Positions 36,901 to 48,486 are shown, numbered from the stretch's first letter. The stretch: DNA of 64,000 bases from Epiperipatus broadwayi (GCA_028023455.1 JAQFVV010000032.1:2356001-2420000); one strand, 5' to 3'. The notes: generated by a model not told the origin, from the sequence alone. Made by a program: numbers and translations.

Positions 36901-38324
36901 ATTAAAATGACGATTTTCAATTCTGCATTAGATAAATTTACTGTAACATTTAAAAGTTTAATATTCAAGAAGTTTGTGCTTTAATTTCTAACTAATCTGA
37001 AGTTTAATTCATATTAGAAAAAAGCTTTATTCATTGAATTGAAATGCTGTCAGATGTCTCTACAACCAGGTAAAGAAAGATGCTTGCAAACTTTGAAATG
37101 GTCATCCTAAAAATGATGGATATTGATTTTGATGTAATGTCAAAATTGGTATTAGTTATATGTAAGTTCAACAGGTGGTTAATTTAAATTTGATGAATAA
37201 TTTATATAGTTTTCAGATTAGCATTAGTATGCTTGGTTTATACATATATAAAACTCATATAATTGCTAATCATAAACAATTAACTCATTACTACAAAAAA
37301 AAAATAAAAAAAATGCTTTTTTACCTAGTCACACATTCCAAACATTACTAAGCAAGAATGATAATAGAAGCAATATGGAGAACTTTAACTGAATTACTTT
37401 TAAATAAATAAAGTAAGACAACAAACAAAAAAAGAAAGATGTAAAAATAATTATTTTTTAATCCCTCCACATCTGAAGAAATTAATATGTTCATAGATTT
37501 TTTTCTTCTATCTATACTTGAAAATCAATTTATTTCAATATATTGTAAGATGTAGTCCTACATCCCACCAAGAACCATTAAACACCATTATCTACTTCAC
37601 CCCAATATCCATACAATATTAAGTAAGTTATGTATATAAAGAGAATGTAAATCAGATAAAACATATTCCTGAAAAATGAAAATGTTCACAAGCATTGTAG
37701 CTGAGAAACATTTAATTGTTTCCATACTTAAACATTTAACAAATGTATGATAAAATACATAATCAAACTGTAAAACTTAAATATTGATACTTATCTTTAT
37801 TATAAAAAATATTTCATTAATTATTGTTTAATATACATAGATTATAATATATAAAAAAATCATTTTTTAAACGCAGGTGAGAAAATCATAAAAACCTAAT
37901 AAAAAAAGATTAAATGATCAGCATGTGATACATGAGAATGTACATGTAGTTCAAAGATTTGTTTGTAGTCATTATAAAAAGCATTTTAAAATTTCTTATT
38001 ATTAGTCATTATCTTCTTTTCTTTTGAAGTTAGAATACTCATTAATTTATGGATAGCTATTAATTATGATGATAATAATTCTTGCTAATTATACATAGCT
38101 AATGATAAGATCTCATTCAGGGAGTTAGAACACTTAAAAAATTCCTTTTACCAATAAAACACACACAAAAAAACTCTTATATTATATTAGTATTGTTTAG
38201 TTCACATGCAAGTAGACTTCGGAAAAAAATATTTTTAGAGGAGTACAAATTTCATATTTTTACTAAACACATATCTTTTATATTAAAATAAAATTATCAT
38301 TTTAACAGGCAAGCACACATTCAT
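33975..38324. other. No gene seen
   Basis: AT-rich, with simple repeats: (TA)n at about 35868-35882, (CA)n at about 36438-36450, and CCCCCCTCCCTCCCTCCC at about 36715-36733. No minus-strand exon resembling SGPL1 and no plus-strand upstream receptor exon was seen. Confidence 0.45.
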
Positions 38325-39030
38325 ATATCATCATTTATCATTTTCAATCATTATTGATCGATTGCAGGATGAAACCTTTCCAACCATAATCCAATTTCTC
38401 TGATCCATAGTCTCTCATCTTTATATCATATCAACAAACTTCCTTATTTCATACAAATCAACCATCCACCTCATAAATAATCTCTTTCCAAGTCCTATAA
38501 TCTCTTGGTATCTAGTTTAAGACTTCACCAGTTCATCTATTATATCTTTTTTGTAAATATGTCCAATCCAACTCCATTTCAGTCTCTTAATCCTTTCAAT
38601 GTCAAAAATGATACCTACTTGTTTCCATATCCAAATATTTTGCTTTCAATCCCTTTTTGTTATTCCCAATAGATATGTCTCCATATTTTGTTAGGTGGTC
38701 TAAAGTATATGCATTGTTATTCTGTTAAGGGTACAAGTCTCAAAACATAATTAAAAACTGGTAAACACAGCTATTAAAAAACTGTTTTTAAATAGATAGA
38801 CATATTTCATTATTGCAATAAGTTATTTCCATCAAAAGCACTCCATTCAAATATAATGACTTATTTTATTCATTATGTTTCCATCTAAAGTGATAATCTG
38901 ACCAAGATATTTGAAGATGTTAATCTTTTTAAATTCATGATTATCAATCTTCATTTTCTTCTGAGAAAACACAGTGAACATTATTTCAGTCATTTTACTA
39001 TTTCCTAAAGATCTGAATGAAGCATACATT
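38325..39030 (-). pseudogene. RTE-type LINE 3' end, strongly decayed
   Basis: On the plus strand it reads 'TGATCGATTGCAGGATGAAA' and 'TTTCTCTGATCCATAGTCTC', the same order as the RTE 3' end at 61785-61870. On the minus strand, 39029-38847 gives 'KINIFKYLGQIITLDGNIMN', equivalent to the 'KYLGQIITTDGNIM' region of the copy at 20.7 kb. It is 5'-truncated and more diverged than the other two copies. Confidence 0.75.
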
Positions 39031-39558
39031 GTATTTATTCTTTTTAACTGAGTTAAAATGGTTTACTCAAGTTCCTTTAATTACATACTGTCTTTTTAAC
39101 TTTTTTATTAGTGTCATCATATAGCATTTATATATATTCATGTGTAAAACTAAACATTGCTTTTCTCTTCACTAATATGTAACATATGGATATAAATAAT
39201 ATCAGTGAATAATATAAAATAATAATAATAACCAATGTTAGATGGTATTAATAAATATATTTTTTTAATAATAATAAAAAAAAAAAAGGTCAAAATCGGT
39301 ATTTCCACTGGAATATCTTCATTATGTAGGGATATCATCTCAAACATTCTCAATATAGAAATTATTTATAGGTTATATAAAGATTTAAGTTAAAGACGTT
39401 TTAAAGTAGGCTAAAAACTTAAATGTAGATTAAACAAATGCACATCAAATTCAATCATGTTTAAACTGCAAGCTCATTTTAAATTTAAAACCAACATAAA
39501 GACATTAAGTGACTTTTCAATTAAATTTGAGTTTTAAAAAGGCATATTAATAACAGTT

Positions 39559-39686
39559 AACATTGGCTATTCGTCAAGCGTTGGTGGTCGAATGGTCAGC
39601 ACAACTGCCTTACAAGCAGTTGTCCCGTGCGGCTTCCTGGCCGATGCTTTGACACATGAAAAAAAACAAAAAAACATTGGCTATTC
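39559..39686 (+). mobile_element. tRNA-derived SINE with 14 bp target-site duplication
   Basis: Body 39573-39672: GTCAAGCGTTGGTGGTCGAA, GCCTTACAAGCAGTTGTCCC, GCCGATGCTTTGACACATGA and an A-rich tail. AACATTGGCTATTC occurs exactly at 39559-39572 and 39673-39686, so the insertion edges and the LINE-type mechanism are clear. The B-box region is partly deleted. This is the best-preserved duplication of the four copies. Confidence 0.88.
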
Positions 39687-40620
39687 TATTTGTTTAATGC
39701 CATTGTATTGTAATATATATAAGTTTGAAGTATCATCTTTTATCTTTCATAGATAACTAAATAAGGGGACTAATAAAACACACACACACTCACAGATATT
39801 TATAAATATGCCTTAAAATTGTTTACAAATTTTTATAGACAAATGTATGTGCAACTATAAATTTGTTACATAATCTATATTCAACCAGCTTTTAAACAAT
39901 CTATCTATAAATTGATAGTGACATAGTCTCTTGTTTATATATATATACACATTTCCATATACATAAAATATTTTGAAAAAATACACATTTAATCATAAAT
40001 CAAAAATTATTTTACTATTTAATGTCTACACTAGTCATTGAAATTTCAAGCAGATATGAATAAATTATACCTAGGAACGCATAAACAAAATTAATTTTAT
40101 ATAATATTAATTCAAATAAAAGGTTATTTATATATATTGAATGCTAATATTTTATATTAATTCTAATTATAAAGTTTAAAAAAAAATACCGTATACATAT
40201 ACAAGACACACACACATATTTAAATCAGTATATAATTGTTTAAAGAAAAGTAAAAAAGATAAATCTTATATTTTAAGTGAAAATGATTTTATTAATTAGT
40301 TTATACTAATGAAATAGCAAATTAGATTTAAATTAAAGTATTACATTAAAAATTACTTCTCTCTCTACCAGAAAAAGCAATTTTCTATGCACTGTTAAAT
40401 GACATAATTAGAGAAGGTCTAACCTGTATATCAATAGAGCAATACAGAGAGAAGTTTTATTCTAACTGAATCATGAGATCACACTGATTGTATTTTCATG
40501 TTTATTGGTAGACTTTAATTGGTTATAGAAGTAAAAACAGCAATCAATAAATCAGATGGACTTGGGTCATGTGATTTATTTCAGTAACTTCTATTTATAC
40601 ATGCTAGCAGGATAAAATAA
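39687..40620. promoter_or_regulatory. Upstream region of the receptor gene
   Basis: AT-rich with CA microsatellites (39780, 40206). No confident core promoter. The last 200 bp before the receptor start are somewhat less AT-rich. TTTATTTCAGTAACTTC (about 40576) and ATGCTAGCAG (about 40602) could be 3' splice acceptors of an upstream non-coding exon, but this cannot be decided from sequence alone. Confidence 0.3.
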
Positions 40621-40622
40621 TA

Positions 40623-40636
40623 ATGCAATGATGTAA
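40623..40636 (+). promoter_or_regulatory. Two overlapping micro upstream ORFs before the receptor start
   Basis: ATG-CAA-TGA (40623-40631) and ATG-ATG-TAA (40628-40636) end five bases before the receptor ATG, if the mRNA includes this stretch. Such start-stop elements can lower or condition translation of the main frame. The effect is inferred; the leader's extent is not known. Confidence 0.4.
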
Positions 40637-40641
40637 AAAAT

Positions 40642-43600
40642 ATGACGTCTAAATTTTTGCTCTTAATAATATTGGAATTATGGCTAGCATTAGCAGGGAA
40701 AGAAAATTCAGAATCAGAAAATATGGATAAAAAAAATAAGCCAAATCTAATAGTAACCAGGAATAAAAAAATATGGTTAAATAAATATTATAAACATATC
40801 AATGCTTCTGTAGCGACAGGTAATTGGGAACCAAAAGAAAATCAAATGGCCACCGGGATGCCAGAGACAAATCAGGAAGCTGCATCTTTTACAAAAGAAG
40901 ATCTAAATGATTTTAAAAGGATTGTCAAACGGGATGTAAATCCTTCAATTAGTAATTATAATGATCAGCTTAATGAGAACATTTTACGGATGAGATCAGT
41001 AAACTTTACAGATGCTGAAAGGATGAGAACTGATATAGCCGCTACTTCCAGTGAGTATTATAAAACAGAATATTTACAAACAAATCACTTAAATGATTTT
41101 TTAGATACTTTAAAGAATAAATATAAATCTGATAGCTTTAGTATTCAAAATACATTTAGGGGGAATAAATATTTTGAAACTATTTATCCTTTATTTGTTT
41201 TTAAAATGCTAAAAAATTATACTGAGACTATTTTAGTGAACTTTAGTGATATAATTACTCAACAACGAACTGCCACATTTCCTTTACCTATGCAATCTGA
41301 TATCAAATACGAAAGAAAGTCTGAATTAAGTCTTGAAAGTAGTACAGTAATAGAAGGTACCTTAGCATCATATTATATAGCAGATACATTTAGCAATAAC
41401 CAGGAAACAACACCTTTCTTACCAGAGACAAAGGTAGTTATAAAATCAACTGTGTTCTCTGAGGATTATGTTAACACACTTGAACCAACTTTCATGGGAT
41501 CAGAACATGTTCAAAACAGTTTTGATATAATGCAGACAGTATTTTATAATTACAGCACTGACATTTATGAATCAGAACTAAATTTTGAAATGATTAATAC
41601 ATCAGTTGAAATGAATAAATTGAAATCATTTTCATCTAATTTCACTAAAATTATGGAAAGTTCAATGCTTGGAGTACCTGATTATTTTATTTATAGAAGA
41701 AATACAGAATCAATTATAAACCATATGACCTTCATAAAATATATGCCAACAGAGATAGAAGAGTCTTTTTTAAGCACTGGTTCTTTAAAGGTAATCAAAT
41801 TAACACCAATTTCAGAAATGACAAAAGATATTATTCATAGAAGTCGAGAAGTTGTTCTCAACATTCATAAGGATAAAATAAAACCAACTACTTCTGAATA
41901 TGAAATTAAACAAACAGATGATTCACAGCAATTAAACAAAACTGATGATAATGAAAATGAATCTGAAAATGATTTAACTGAAGAAGATGATGAGCAAAGA
42001 AGACTAGAAGAAAAAGAGAAAGAAATACTTTACAATTTAGCAACATTTAATTATTTAAAAACAGAAAAAGGTTCTTGTAAATCTCATTGTGGTGAAATAG
42101 ATGCTCACAGTTGTTCTTGTGATCGATTTTGCATGATTTATGATGATTGTTGTTTTGACTATCTGGCTGAGTGTGTGGCAAATCAGACAACTGAAGGAAA
42201 TGTAGGTCTTCCAAAAATTGATAAAGAGTTTTTGAAATGTCAATTTCATGATGTGTTTGAAATGGAAAATAAAAATTTAGGATATATCATGGTAAGTGAT
42301 TGCCCCTTTGATTGGCCAAATGATTCTATTAGAGAGTTTTGCAACCGGGGTTCAGATACTTCTGTTTATGCCTACAGTAATCAGTATCATTTACCTGTTT
42401 ATGATGAGGAAAGTGAATTAACTTATATTAATGTACACTGTGCACAGTGTAATGGTCTGGAGACAATTCATTTTTGGAATGTTACTATTAAATGCCAAAC
42501 CCAGCAAAATATACCACAAGGTCCACCCCACTTTGTAATTTATAAAGTGATGTATGATGAAAATTTAAATGATTGTAGTCTAAGTTATGAACCAAGGGAT
42601 GATATGAATTACAGACTTTGTTATCACAATGCAACTACAGATTGCATTGAAAACTATGATGATCAATTTGTTATTCATGCTTGCGGCACATATACAAATA
42701 TTTATTGTCCTGAAACAGGTATGTGTTTCAAAAATCCTCACTGTGCAGTATGTAATGACTGGAAACCAGCCAGCATTGTTGCATCAACAGACCAACCGAC
42801 TCAAGTAAAAAGTCCACCAAGTCTACTTAGGATTTTAGATTTTAATTCTTTTTTAAAAGGCAAAAGGAGTTCTCATTTAAATTTGGAATGCCAATCTAAA
42901 GAAATTTGCAAACGAAATTGTCCTAAAGATAAGTTGATGATTCCAGGGATAGGTTGCCTCACACCGTTGCATATTCTTCAGGTAAACATATCGCTTACTC
43001 TTTTTCCACCAAATACAACGGATGCAATCCCATTTCTAAAATCAATCCAAGAGGACTTAGAAAAGGATATCCAAGCTATTTTAAACGAGTTCTCCACTGA
43101 AGAAGAAATCTATGTTCAAATTGTTAACATTCTTCCAAATCCTACATTAAAAAAGCTCAACATGCCAACTTGGATTTTGGAAATGGAAATTCAATACCCG
43201 AATTATTTGGTAGAAATACAGAAAAATATATGGGAGGCATTAATAGAAAATCAAACTAACATTCAATTTAATGAAACTATTATCACTTTCCAATTTTATG
43301 AAACAGATAATAATTATCAGCAGAGCCAAATTCCCTATTGCTTGCAATCAGTAATGCTTAATACATCTCAATATGAGATTGTACCTAATTCTTCAGACAT
43401 AATAATTTTGTCAACAAATATGACCGTATCAGGAAACAAATATGTACGATGGGGAAATAAAGGAATATTTTTGTGTGCTGACCTAATGCTCCCAAAAGTG
43501 CGTATTTGGAAATCTAAACAGCCATCCTGGATAGGAATTATGAGTACTATCTTTCTTTGCATATCAGTCTTAGCACTTTTATGTTCCATTCTGCCACGCA

Positions 43601-44484
43601 TACTATACCAAAAATTACGTTCAAATCTTCCAGAAAAAGTTTACCTAAACCTAATGTTTTCATTATTCTTAGCACAATTACTATTTCTAATTGAATCTCT
43701 ATTAACAATGTATCCTGCTGCTTGTGTTGTTACAGCAATAATTTTGCATTATCTCTTTCTAACAACATTTACTTGGATGAATATTTGTGCATTTAATATG
43801 TATATAACTTTTAGAGATATTTTAAAAACTGTTGACTCCATTCAAAATATTAATAATGGTCACAATTGCCGCTTCTTATGCTGTCTCATTTATGGTTGGG
43901 GTGGACCGATGATTGTCATAATCCCTAGCATAATTATTGAGTTTTGTGATTGCACAAATATTACAATTGGTTATGGAGGAAGAGATGTTTGTTGGATATC
44001 AGAATCTCGCATGATACTTTATTTCTTTGCATTTCCAATCAGTATTATAATATTATTTAATATATATTTTTTTGTTAGTGCTACTTATAATATTCGTCGA
44101 TTAACTACAGGTCAAAAAAGCATGTACGCCACTAAAAGGCACGAACTTCTCATTCATGTCAAAATGTCGACGTTAATGGGATTCACGTGGATTTTTGGAT
44201 TTGTGGCACAACTTGTGGATAATTTCATTGGCCATGTAGTTCTAGAAGTTCTTTTTATTGTTTTTAACTGCTTACAAGGAATGTTTATATGCATGGCTTA
44301 TACATTAAATAAACGCACTTTGCAAATGATATTAAGAAAAGTATGCAATAAAGAGAAATCGCCGCCATTATATTCTTTTGCTGGAAGTTCTCTGAAATTA
44401 TATGCTGACGAAAACAATAGCAGTAGCAGAGACAATTCTGTAAATAGTTTTAATCTTTCAAAAGTGGCAACAACACATGTTTAA
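40642..44484 (+). CDS. Somatomedin-B-containing adhesion/methuselah-like G protein-coupled receptor (1280 aa, single exon)
   Basis: Intact frame; an in-frame TAA at 40621 supports this ATG. Residues 1-18 are a signal peptide (hydrophobic 'LLLIILELWLALAG'). Residues 20-470 are a Ser/Thr/Asn-rich stalk with many N-glycosylation sites, ending in an acidic charged stretch. Residues 479-511 are a somatomedin-B domain with all eight cysteines (C-x3-C-x7-C-x-C-x3-C-x5-CC-x6-C). Residues 533-760 are a cysteine-rich region with 'HCAQCN' and 'HCAVCN'. Residues 963-1222 hold seven helices with class B2/methuselah marks: 'HYLFLTTFTWMN' (TM3), 'YGWGGP' (TM4), 'VCWIS' (loop 2), 'MGFTWIFGF' (TM6), 'FNCLQGMFICMAYTLN' (TM7). 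A short Ser-rich tail follows. No canonical GPS cleavage motif was seen before TM1. It presumably signals at the cell surface; the ligand is unknown. It lies antisense to, and probably within an intron of, SGPL1. Confidence 0.93.
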   Translation: MTSKFLLLIILELWLALAGKENSESENMDKKNKPNLIVTRNKKIWLNKYYKHINASVATGNWEPKENQMATGMPETNQEAASFTKEDLNDFKRIVKRDVNPSISNYNDQLNENILRMRSVNFTDAERMRTDIAATSSEYYKTEYLQTNHLNDFLDTLKNKYKSDSFSIQNTFRGNKYFETIYPLFVFKMLKNYTETILVNFSDIITQQRTATFPLPMQSDIKYERKSELSLESSTVIEGTLASYYIADTFSNNQETTPFLPETKVVIKSTVFSEDYVNTLEPTFMGSEHVQNSFDIMQTVFYNYSTDIYESELNFEMINTSVEMNKLKSFSSNFTKIMESSMLGVPDYFIYRRNTESIINHMTFIKYMPTEIEESFLSTGSLKVIKLTPISEMTKDIIHRSREVVLNIHKDKIKPTTSEYEIKQTDDSQQLNKTDDNENESENDLTEEDDEQRRLEEKEKEILYNLATFNYLKTEKGSCKSHCGEIDAHSCSCDRFCMIYDDCCFDYLAECVANQTTEGNVGLPKIDKEFLKCQFHDVFEMENKNLGYIMVSDCPFDWPNDSIREFCNRGSDTSVYAYSNQYHLPVYDEESELTYINVHCAQCNGLETIHFWNVTIKCQTQQNIPQGPPHFVIYKVMYDENLNDCSLSYEPRDDMNYRLCYHNATTDCIENYDDQFVIHACGTYTNIYCPETGMCFKNPHCAVCNDWKPASIVASTDQPTQVKSPPSLLRILDFNSFLKGKRSSHLNLECQSKEICKRNCPKDKLMIPGIGCLTPLHILQVNISLTLFPPNTTDAIPFLKSIQEDLEKDIQAILNEFSTEEEIYVQIVNILPNPTLKKLNMPTWILEMEIQYPNYLVEIQKNIWEALIENQTNIQFNETIITFQFYETDNNYQQSQIPYCLQSVMLNTSQYEIVPNSSDIIILSTNMTVSGNKYVRWGNKGIFLCADLMLPKVRIWKSKQPSWIGIMSTIFLCISVLALLCSILPRILYQKLRSNLPEKVYLNLMFSLFLAQLLFLIESLLTMYPAACVVTAIILHYLFLTTFTWMNICAFNMYITFRDILKTVDSIQNINNGHNCRFLCCLIYGWGGPMIVIIPSIIIEFCDCTNITIGYGGRDVCWISESRMILYFFAFPISIIILFNIYFFVSATYNIRRLTTGQKSMYATKRHELLIHVKMSTLMGFTWIFGFVAQLVDNFIGHVVLEVLFIVFNCLQGMFICMAYTLNKRTLQMILRKVCNKEKSPPLYSFAGSSLKLYADENNSSSRDNSVNSFNLSKVATTHV

Positions 44485-44603
44485 AGATAAAAAAAAAACA
44501 TTGATCCATACTGGATTATTATATTATTTGTTATTAATTTTGGGGACAAAAGACTTCATTATTTAATACATTGGAAAAAAAAATACTATAATTAAAAAAT
44601 ATA

Positions 44604-44609
44604 AATAAA
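44604..44609 (+). terminator. Polyadenylation signal of the receptor gene
   Basis: AATAAA 120 bases after the receptor stop codon, in an AT-rich 3' region, followed by CCCTTTTCC. It is the first canonical signal downstream. Confidence 0.55.
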
Positions 44610-44759
44610 ACCCTTTTCCAAAACTTGAAGTTTTTCATTTCATCTACTATTTATAAAATATATAAATTTATGGCTATGAGATTTAAAGAAATATAGAATT
44701 ATCTTATTAAATAAACATAAAAATTGAATAGTAAACTAAAAAGTGTATGTGATATCTGA

Positions 44760-44840
44760 CCAACCAACTTTGATCTAGGAACTTTAGCTCTTGGGCCCAA
44801 TACTCTACTACTAGGTCAAATGATACAGAGCATTAATCAA
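44760..44840 (-). repeat. tRNA-like relic
   Basis: On the minus strand: GACCTAGTAGTAGAGTATTG, then GGCCCAAGAGC, then GTTCCTAGATCAAA. This is the spacing of a D-arm, an anticodon arm and a T-arm/B box. It is badly degraded, probably a SINE or tRNA pseudogene of a family different from the GGTGGTCGA one. Confidence 0.35.
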
Positions 44841-45296
44841 ATTAATTAATGGAACTGATTAACAAAATAAAGCAAAGCTTTAAAAAGATGGAATCAACAT
44901 CGTACAAAAAAGAGACATATTATTAAATATTATTTCCGTAATAAAATATGTTGCAATTTGAAAAGGTGGATTGCGTACAATAATGAAAATATATATTTTG
45001 AATTTATATATATACTGAAATTGTAAAATATATTTATAAAGCTTATTCTTATAAATTATTTAAGAAGTCTAATAACATTACTTTATAATGATTTAACTAC
45101 GAAATGTATAGAATGTAAATAAATATAACTTATTGGTATATTAAGTTTATTGTAAATTTTTAATATTGATATATAAATGTTTAGCATGTATACAACATCA
45201 ACATTTAAATATTAATTTTTATTTCTTTTAGTTACCCTTAATTAATTTTCTTGTTAGAGTTTTTTTTCTGTTCATTTTGATTATATTGTTTTAATA

Positions 45297-45473
45297 TAAC
45301 ATTTTTATTTTATTGTCAATGTCTTCTTTGTTTGTTTGAATATTATTTTTTCTTCATTTTATCTGGCTAAAGGATTTCAAAGATAACATTTTTATTTTAT
45401 TGTCAATGTCTTCTTTGTTTGTTTGAATATTATTTTTTCTTCATTTTATCTGGCTAAAGGATTTCAAAGATAA
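45297..45473. repeat. Tandem duplication, 87 bp period, two copies
   Basis: AACATTTTTATTTTATTGTC through GGATTTCAAAGATA is repeated immediately with essentially no differences, so the duplication is recent (or an assembly artefact). Non-coding. Confidence 0.9.
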
Positions 45474-46120
45474 ATTTTATTTCTATTTTTTCCAAAATGG
45501 CAGAAACACAATAAAATCTCTTTCCCCACCAAAAACAACTACTAACTCAATAATAATAAAAAAAAAGGAATTAAAAATAATAATGTAAAATATCTTCTTT
45601 TTTTTTATGTGAATATATACTTAAAAACAGAATTTAAAAAAAGCAAGCATAACCTTAAAAATAAATTTTAGTAATATGATTAATAATCAAAAATATTATT
45701 ATTAAACAACAGATTTTTTTCTTTAAACACTGTAATACTTATGGCTTGAAAAATTATAATTAGTTGTCCCCTTATTTATTCTTGGCAAAAAGATCTGGGA
45801 ATGATTTTATAGAAATTAAATTAAGTAATAATTAGGTAAATCATATATAAATAGAAAATATTTTTTTTATTGCTGGTATACTAATACATATCTTCACTGA
45901 AGAATGATTATATTTATAGCTTTACTATAATGAAAATACTATTTCTAACAATCTTTAAATTATTGGATGTTTTATATTATATTCTATAATGCTTTAATTG
46001 CAATATATTTCCAACTCCTCCTTTCCTATATTCCAATTGTTGATAAACAGGAACCCCAGTATTCCACCGTGCTAAACAGGTATCAGGATGCCAGAACTGT
46101 GCATAAAATCTCTGCTCTCT

Positions 46121-46173
46121 CCAATTCCCCAGACGTTTCTGGCTTGTGGCCTCGTCAGTGAGGAGTTTTGGAT
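46121..46173 (-). ncRNA. Hammerhead motif, reversed copy 1 (altered)
   Basis: On the minus strand: ATCCAAAACTCCTCA, CTGACGA, a GGCCACAAGCC stem II, GAAAC, then GTC directly, without the two-base TA loop of the other copies, and TGGGGAATTGG. The missing bases would leave stem III without a loop, so this copy is probably inactive or contains a sequencing gap. Confidence 0.55.
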
Positions 46174-46565
46174 CTGAGAGCACTGCACCTAGATCTTAGG
46201 ATCTAATGCAACCCTCCAGCAGCCACCTTTTATCTCTACTTAACTACAAAACTATGAGAATGAAATTGAAAACACAAATAATATTTTCAATCTAAGCTCA
46301 ATAGCTTATATAGTCATATGGGTCTGAACTCAGTTCAGCACCCATACATTTTGGTGTCTTTGGCTCTTTTCAACCATAGCCACCACTATCCTATTAGGCA
46401 GGATTGGTGTTAAACCATTAAGCATCACATGATCACATTTCCTATATTAGCCATTAATTGTTGATAAACAGAGCAAAACCTCCATATAGTTTGCCACCGT
46501 GCTAAACAGAGTAATCAATGGATGCCAGAAGGCTTGTGCATAAAATCCCTATCTAATGCCTACTC

Positions 46566-46623
46566 ATCCAATATCCCCAGACTAGTTTCTGGCTTGTGGC
46601 CTTCGTCAGTGAGGAGTTTGGAT
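46566..46623 (-). ncRNA. Hammerhead ribozyme motif, reversed copy 2
   Basis: Core complete on the minus strand: CTGACGA, stem II GGC-CACAA-GCC, GAAAC-TA-GTC, then TGGGGATATTGGAT pairing back with ATCCAAACTCCTCA. Confidence 0.75.
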
Positions 46624-47121
46624 CTGAGAGCACTGCATCTAGATCTTAGGATCTAATGCAACCCTCTAGCAACCACCTTTTATCTCTACTTAACTACAAA
46701 ACTATGAGAATGAAATTGAAAACACAAAAAATATTTTCAATCTAAGCTCAATAGCTTATATAGTCATATGGGTCTGAACTCAGTTCAGCACCCATACATT
46801 TTGGTGTCTTTGGCTCTTTTACAACCATAGCCACCACTATCCTATTAGGCAGGATTGGTGTTAAACCATTAAGCATCACATGATCACATTTTCCTATATT
46901 AGCACATTAATTGTTGATAAACAGAGCAAAACTCTCCATATAGTATTGCCACCTGTGCTAAACAGAGTAATCAATGGATGCCAGAAGGCTTGTGCTATTG
47001 AGCTAGATTGAAAATATTTTTGTGTTTTCAATTTCTTCTCATAGTTTTGTAGTTAAGTAGAGATAAAAGGTGGTTGCAGAGGGTTGCATTAGATCCTAAG
47101 ATCTAGATGCAGTGCTCTCAG

Positions 47122-47180
47122 ATCCAAAACTCCTCACTGACGAAGGCCACAAGCCAGAAACTAGTCTGGGGATATTGGAT
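47122..47180 (+). ncRNA. Type I hammerhead ribozyme motif, forward copy 1
   Basis: Stem I strands ATCCAA + CTCCTCA (47122-47136) pair with TGGGGAT + TTGGAT (about 47167-47180): six pairs including one G-U, an A-rich internal loop, then six more. The core is CTGACGA (47137-47143) and GAAAC. Stem II is GGC-CACAA-GCC with a flanking A/A mismatch. Stem III is only A-C/G-U around a TA loop. Predicted cleavage is after GTC. Short stem III with an open stem I is the form reported in Penelope-like elements and animal retrozymes. Confidence 0.8.
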
Positions 47181-47576
47181 GAGTAGGCATTAGATAGGGA
47201 TTTTATGCACAAGCCTTCTGGCATCCATTGATTACTCTGTTTAGCACAGGTGGCAATACTGTATGGAGAGTTTTGCTCTGTTTATCAACAATTAATGTGC
47301 TAATATAGGAAATGTGATCATGTGATGCTTAATGGTTTAACACCAATCCTGCCTAATAGGATAGTGGTGGCTATGGTTGTAAAAGAGCCAAAGACACCAA
47401 AATGTATGGGTGCTGAACTGAGTTCAGACCCATATGACTATATAAGCTATTGAGCTAGATTGAAAATATTTTTTGTGTTTTCAATTTCATTCTCATAGTT
47501 TTGTAGTTAAGTAGAGATAAAAGGTGGTTGCTAGAGGGTTGCATTAGATCCTAAGATCTAGATGCAGTGCTCTCAG

Positions 47577-47635
47577 ATCCAAAACTCCTCACTGACGAAG
47601 GCCACAAGCCAGAAACTAGTCTGGGGATATTGGAT
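47577..47635 (+). ncRNA. Type I hammerhead ribozyme motif, forward copy 2
   Basis: Identical core, stems and GTC site to the copy at 47122. Confidence 0.8.
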
Positions 47636-48033
47636 GAGTAGGCATTAGATAGGGATTTTATGCACAAGCCTTCTGGCATCCATTGATTACTCTGTTTAGC
47701 ACAGGTGGCAATACTATATGGAGAGTTTTGCTCTGTTTATCAACAATTAATGTGCTAATATAGGAAAATGTGATCATGTGATGCTTAATGGTTTAACACC
47801 AATCCTGCCTAATAGGATAGTGGTGGCTATGGTTGTAAAAGAGCCAAAGACACCAAAATGTATGGGTGCTGAACTGAGTTCAGACCCATATGACTATATA
47901 AGCTATTGAGCTTAGATTGAAAATATTTTTTGTGTTTTCAATTTCATTCTCATAGTTTTGTAGTTAAGTAGAGATAAAAGGTGGTTGCTAGAGGGTTGCA
48001 TTAGATCCTAAGATCTAGATGCAGTGCTCTCAG

Positions 48034-48092
48034 ATCCAAAACTCCTCACTGACGAAGGCCACAAGCCAGAAACTAGTCTGGGGATATTGGAT
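48034..48092 (+). ncRNA. Type I hammerhead ribozyme motif, forward copy 3
   Basis: Identical core, stems and GTC site to the copy at 47122. Confidence 0.8.
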
Positions 48093-48486
48093 GAGTAGGC
48101 ATTAGATAGGGATTTTATGCACAAGCCTTCTGGCATCCATTGATTACTCTGTTTAGCACAGGTGGCAATACTATATGGAGAGTTTTGCTCTGTTTATCAA
48201 CAATTAATGTGCTAATATAGGAAAATGTGATCATGTGATGCTTAATGGTTTAACACCAATCCTGCCTAATAGGATAGTGGTGGCTATGGTTGTAAAAGAG
48301 CCAAAGACACCAAAATGTATGGGTGCTGAACTGAGTTCAGACCCATATGACTATATAAGCTATTGAGCTTAGATTGAAAATATTTTTTGTGTTTTCAATT
48401 TCATTCTGATAGTTTTGTAGTTAAGTAGAGATAAAAGGTGGTTGCTAGAGGGTTGCTAGTCCTAAGATCTAGATGAGTGCTCTCAG

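Noticed and set aside
46121-46180. Open frames across the satellite (for example 45977-46183) as genes
   Set aside because: They are chance frames in the repeat and are not kept open between units.
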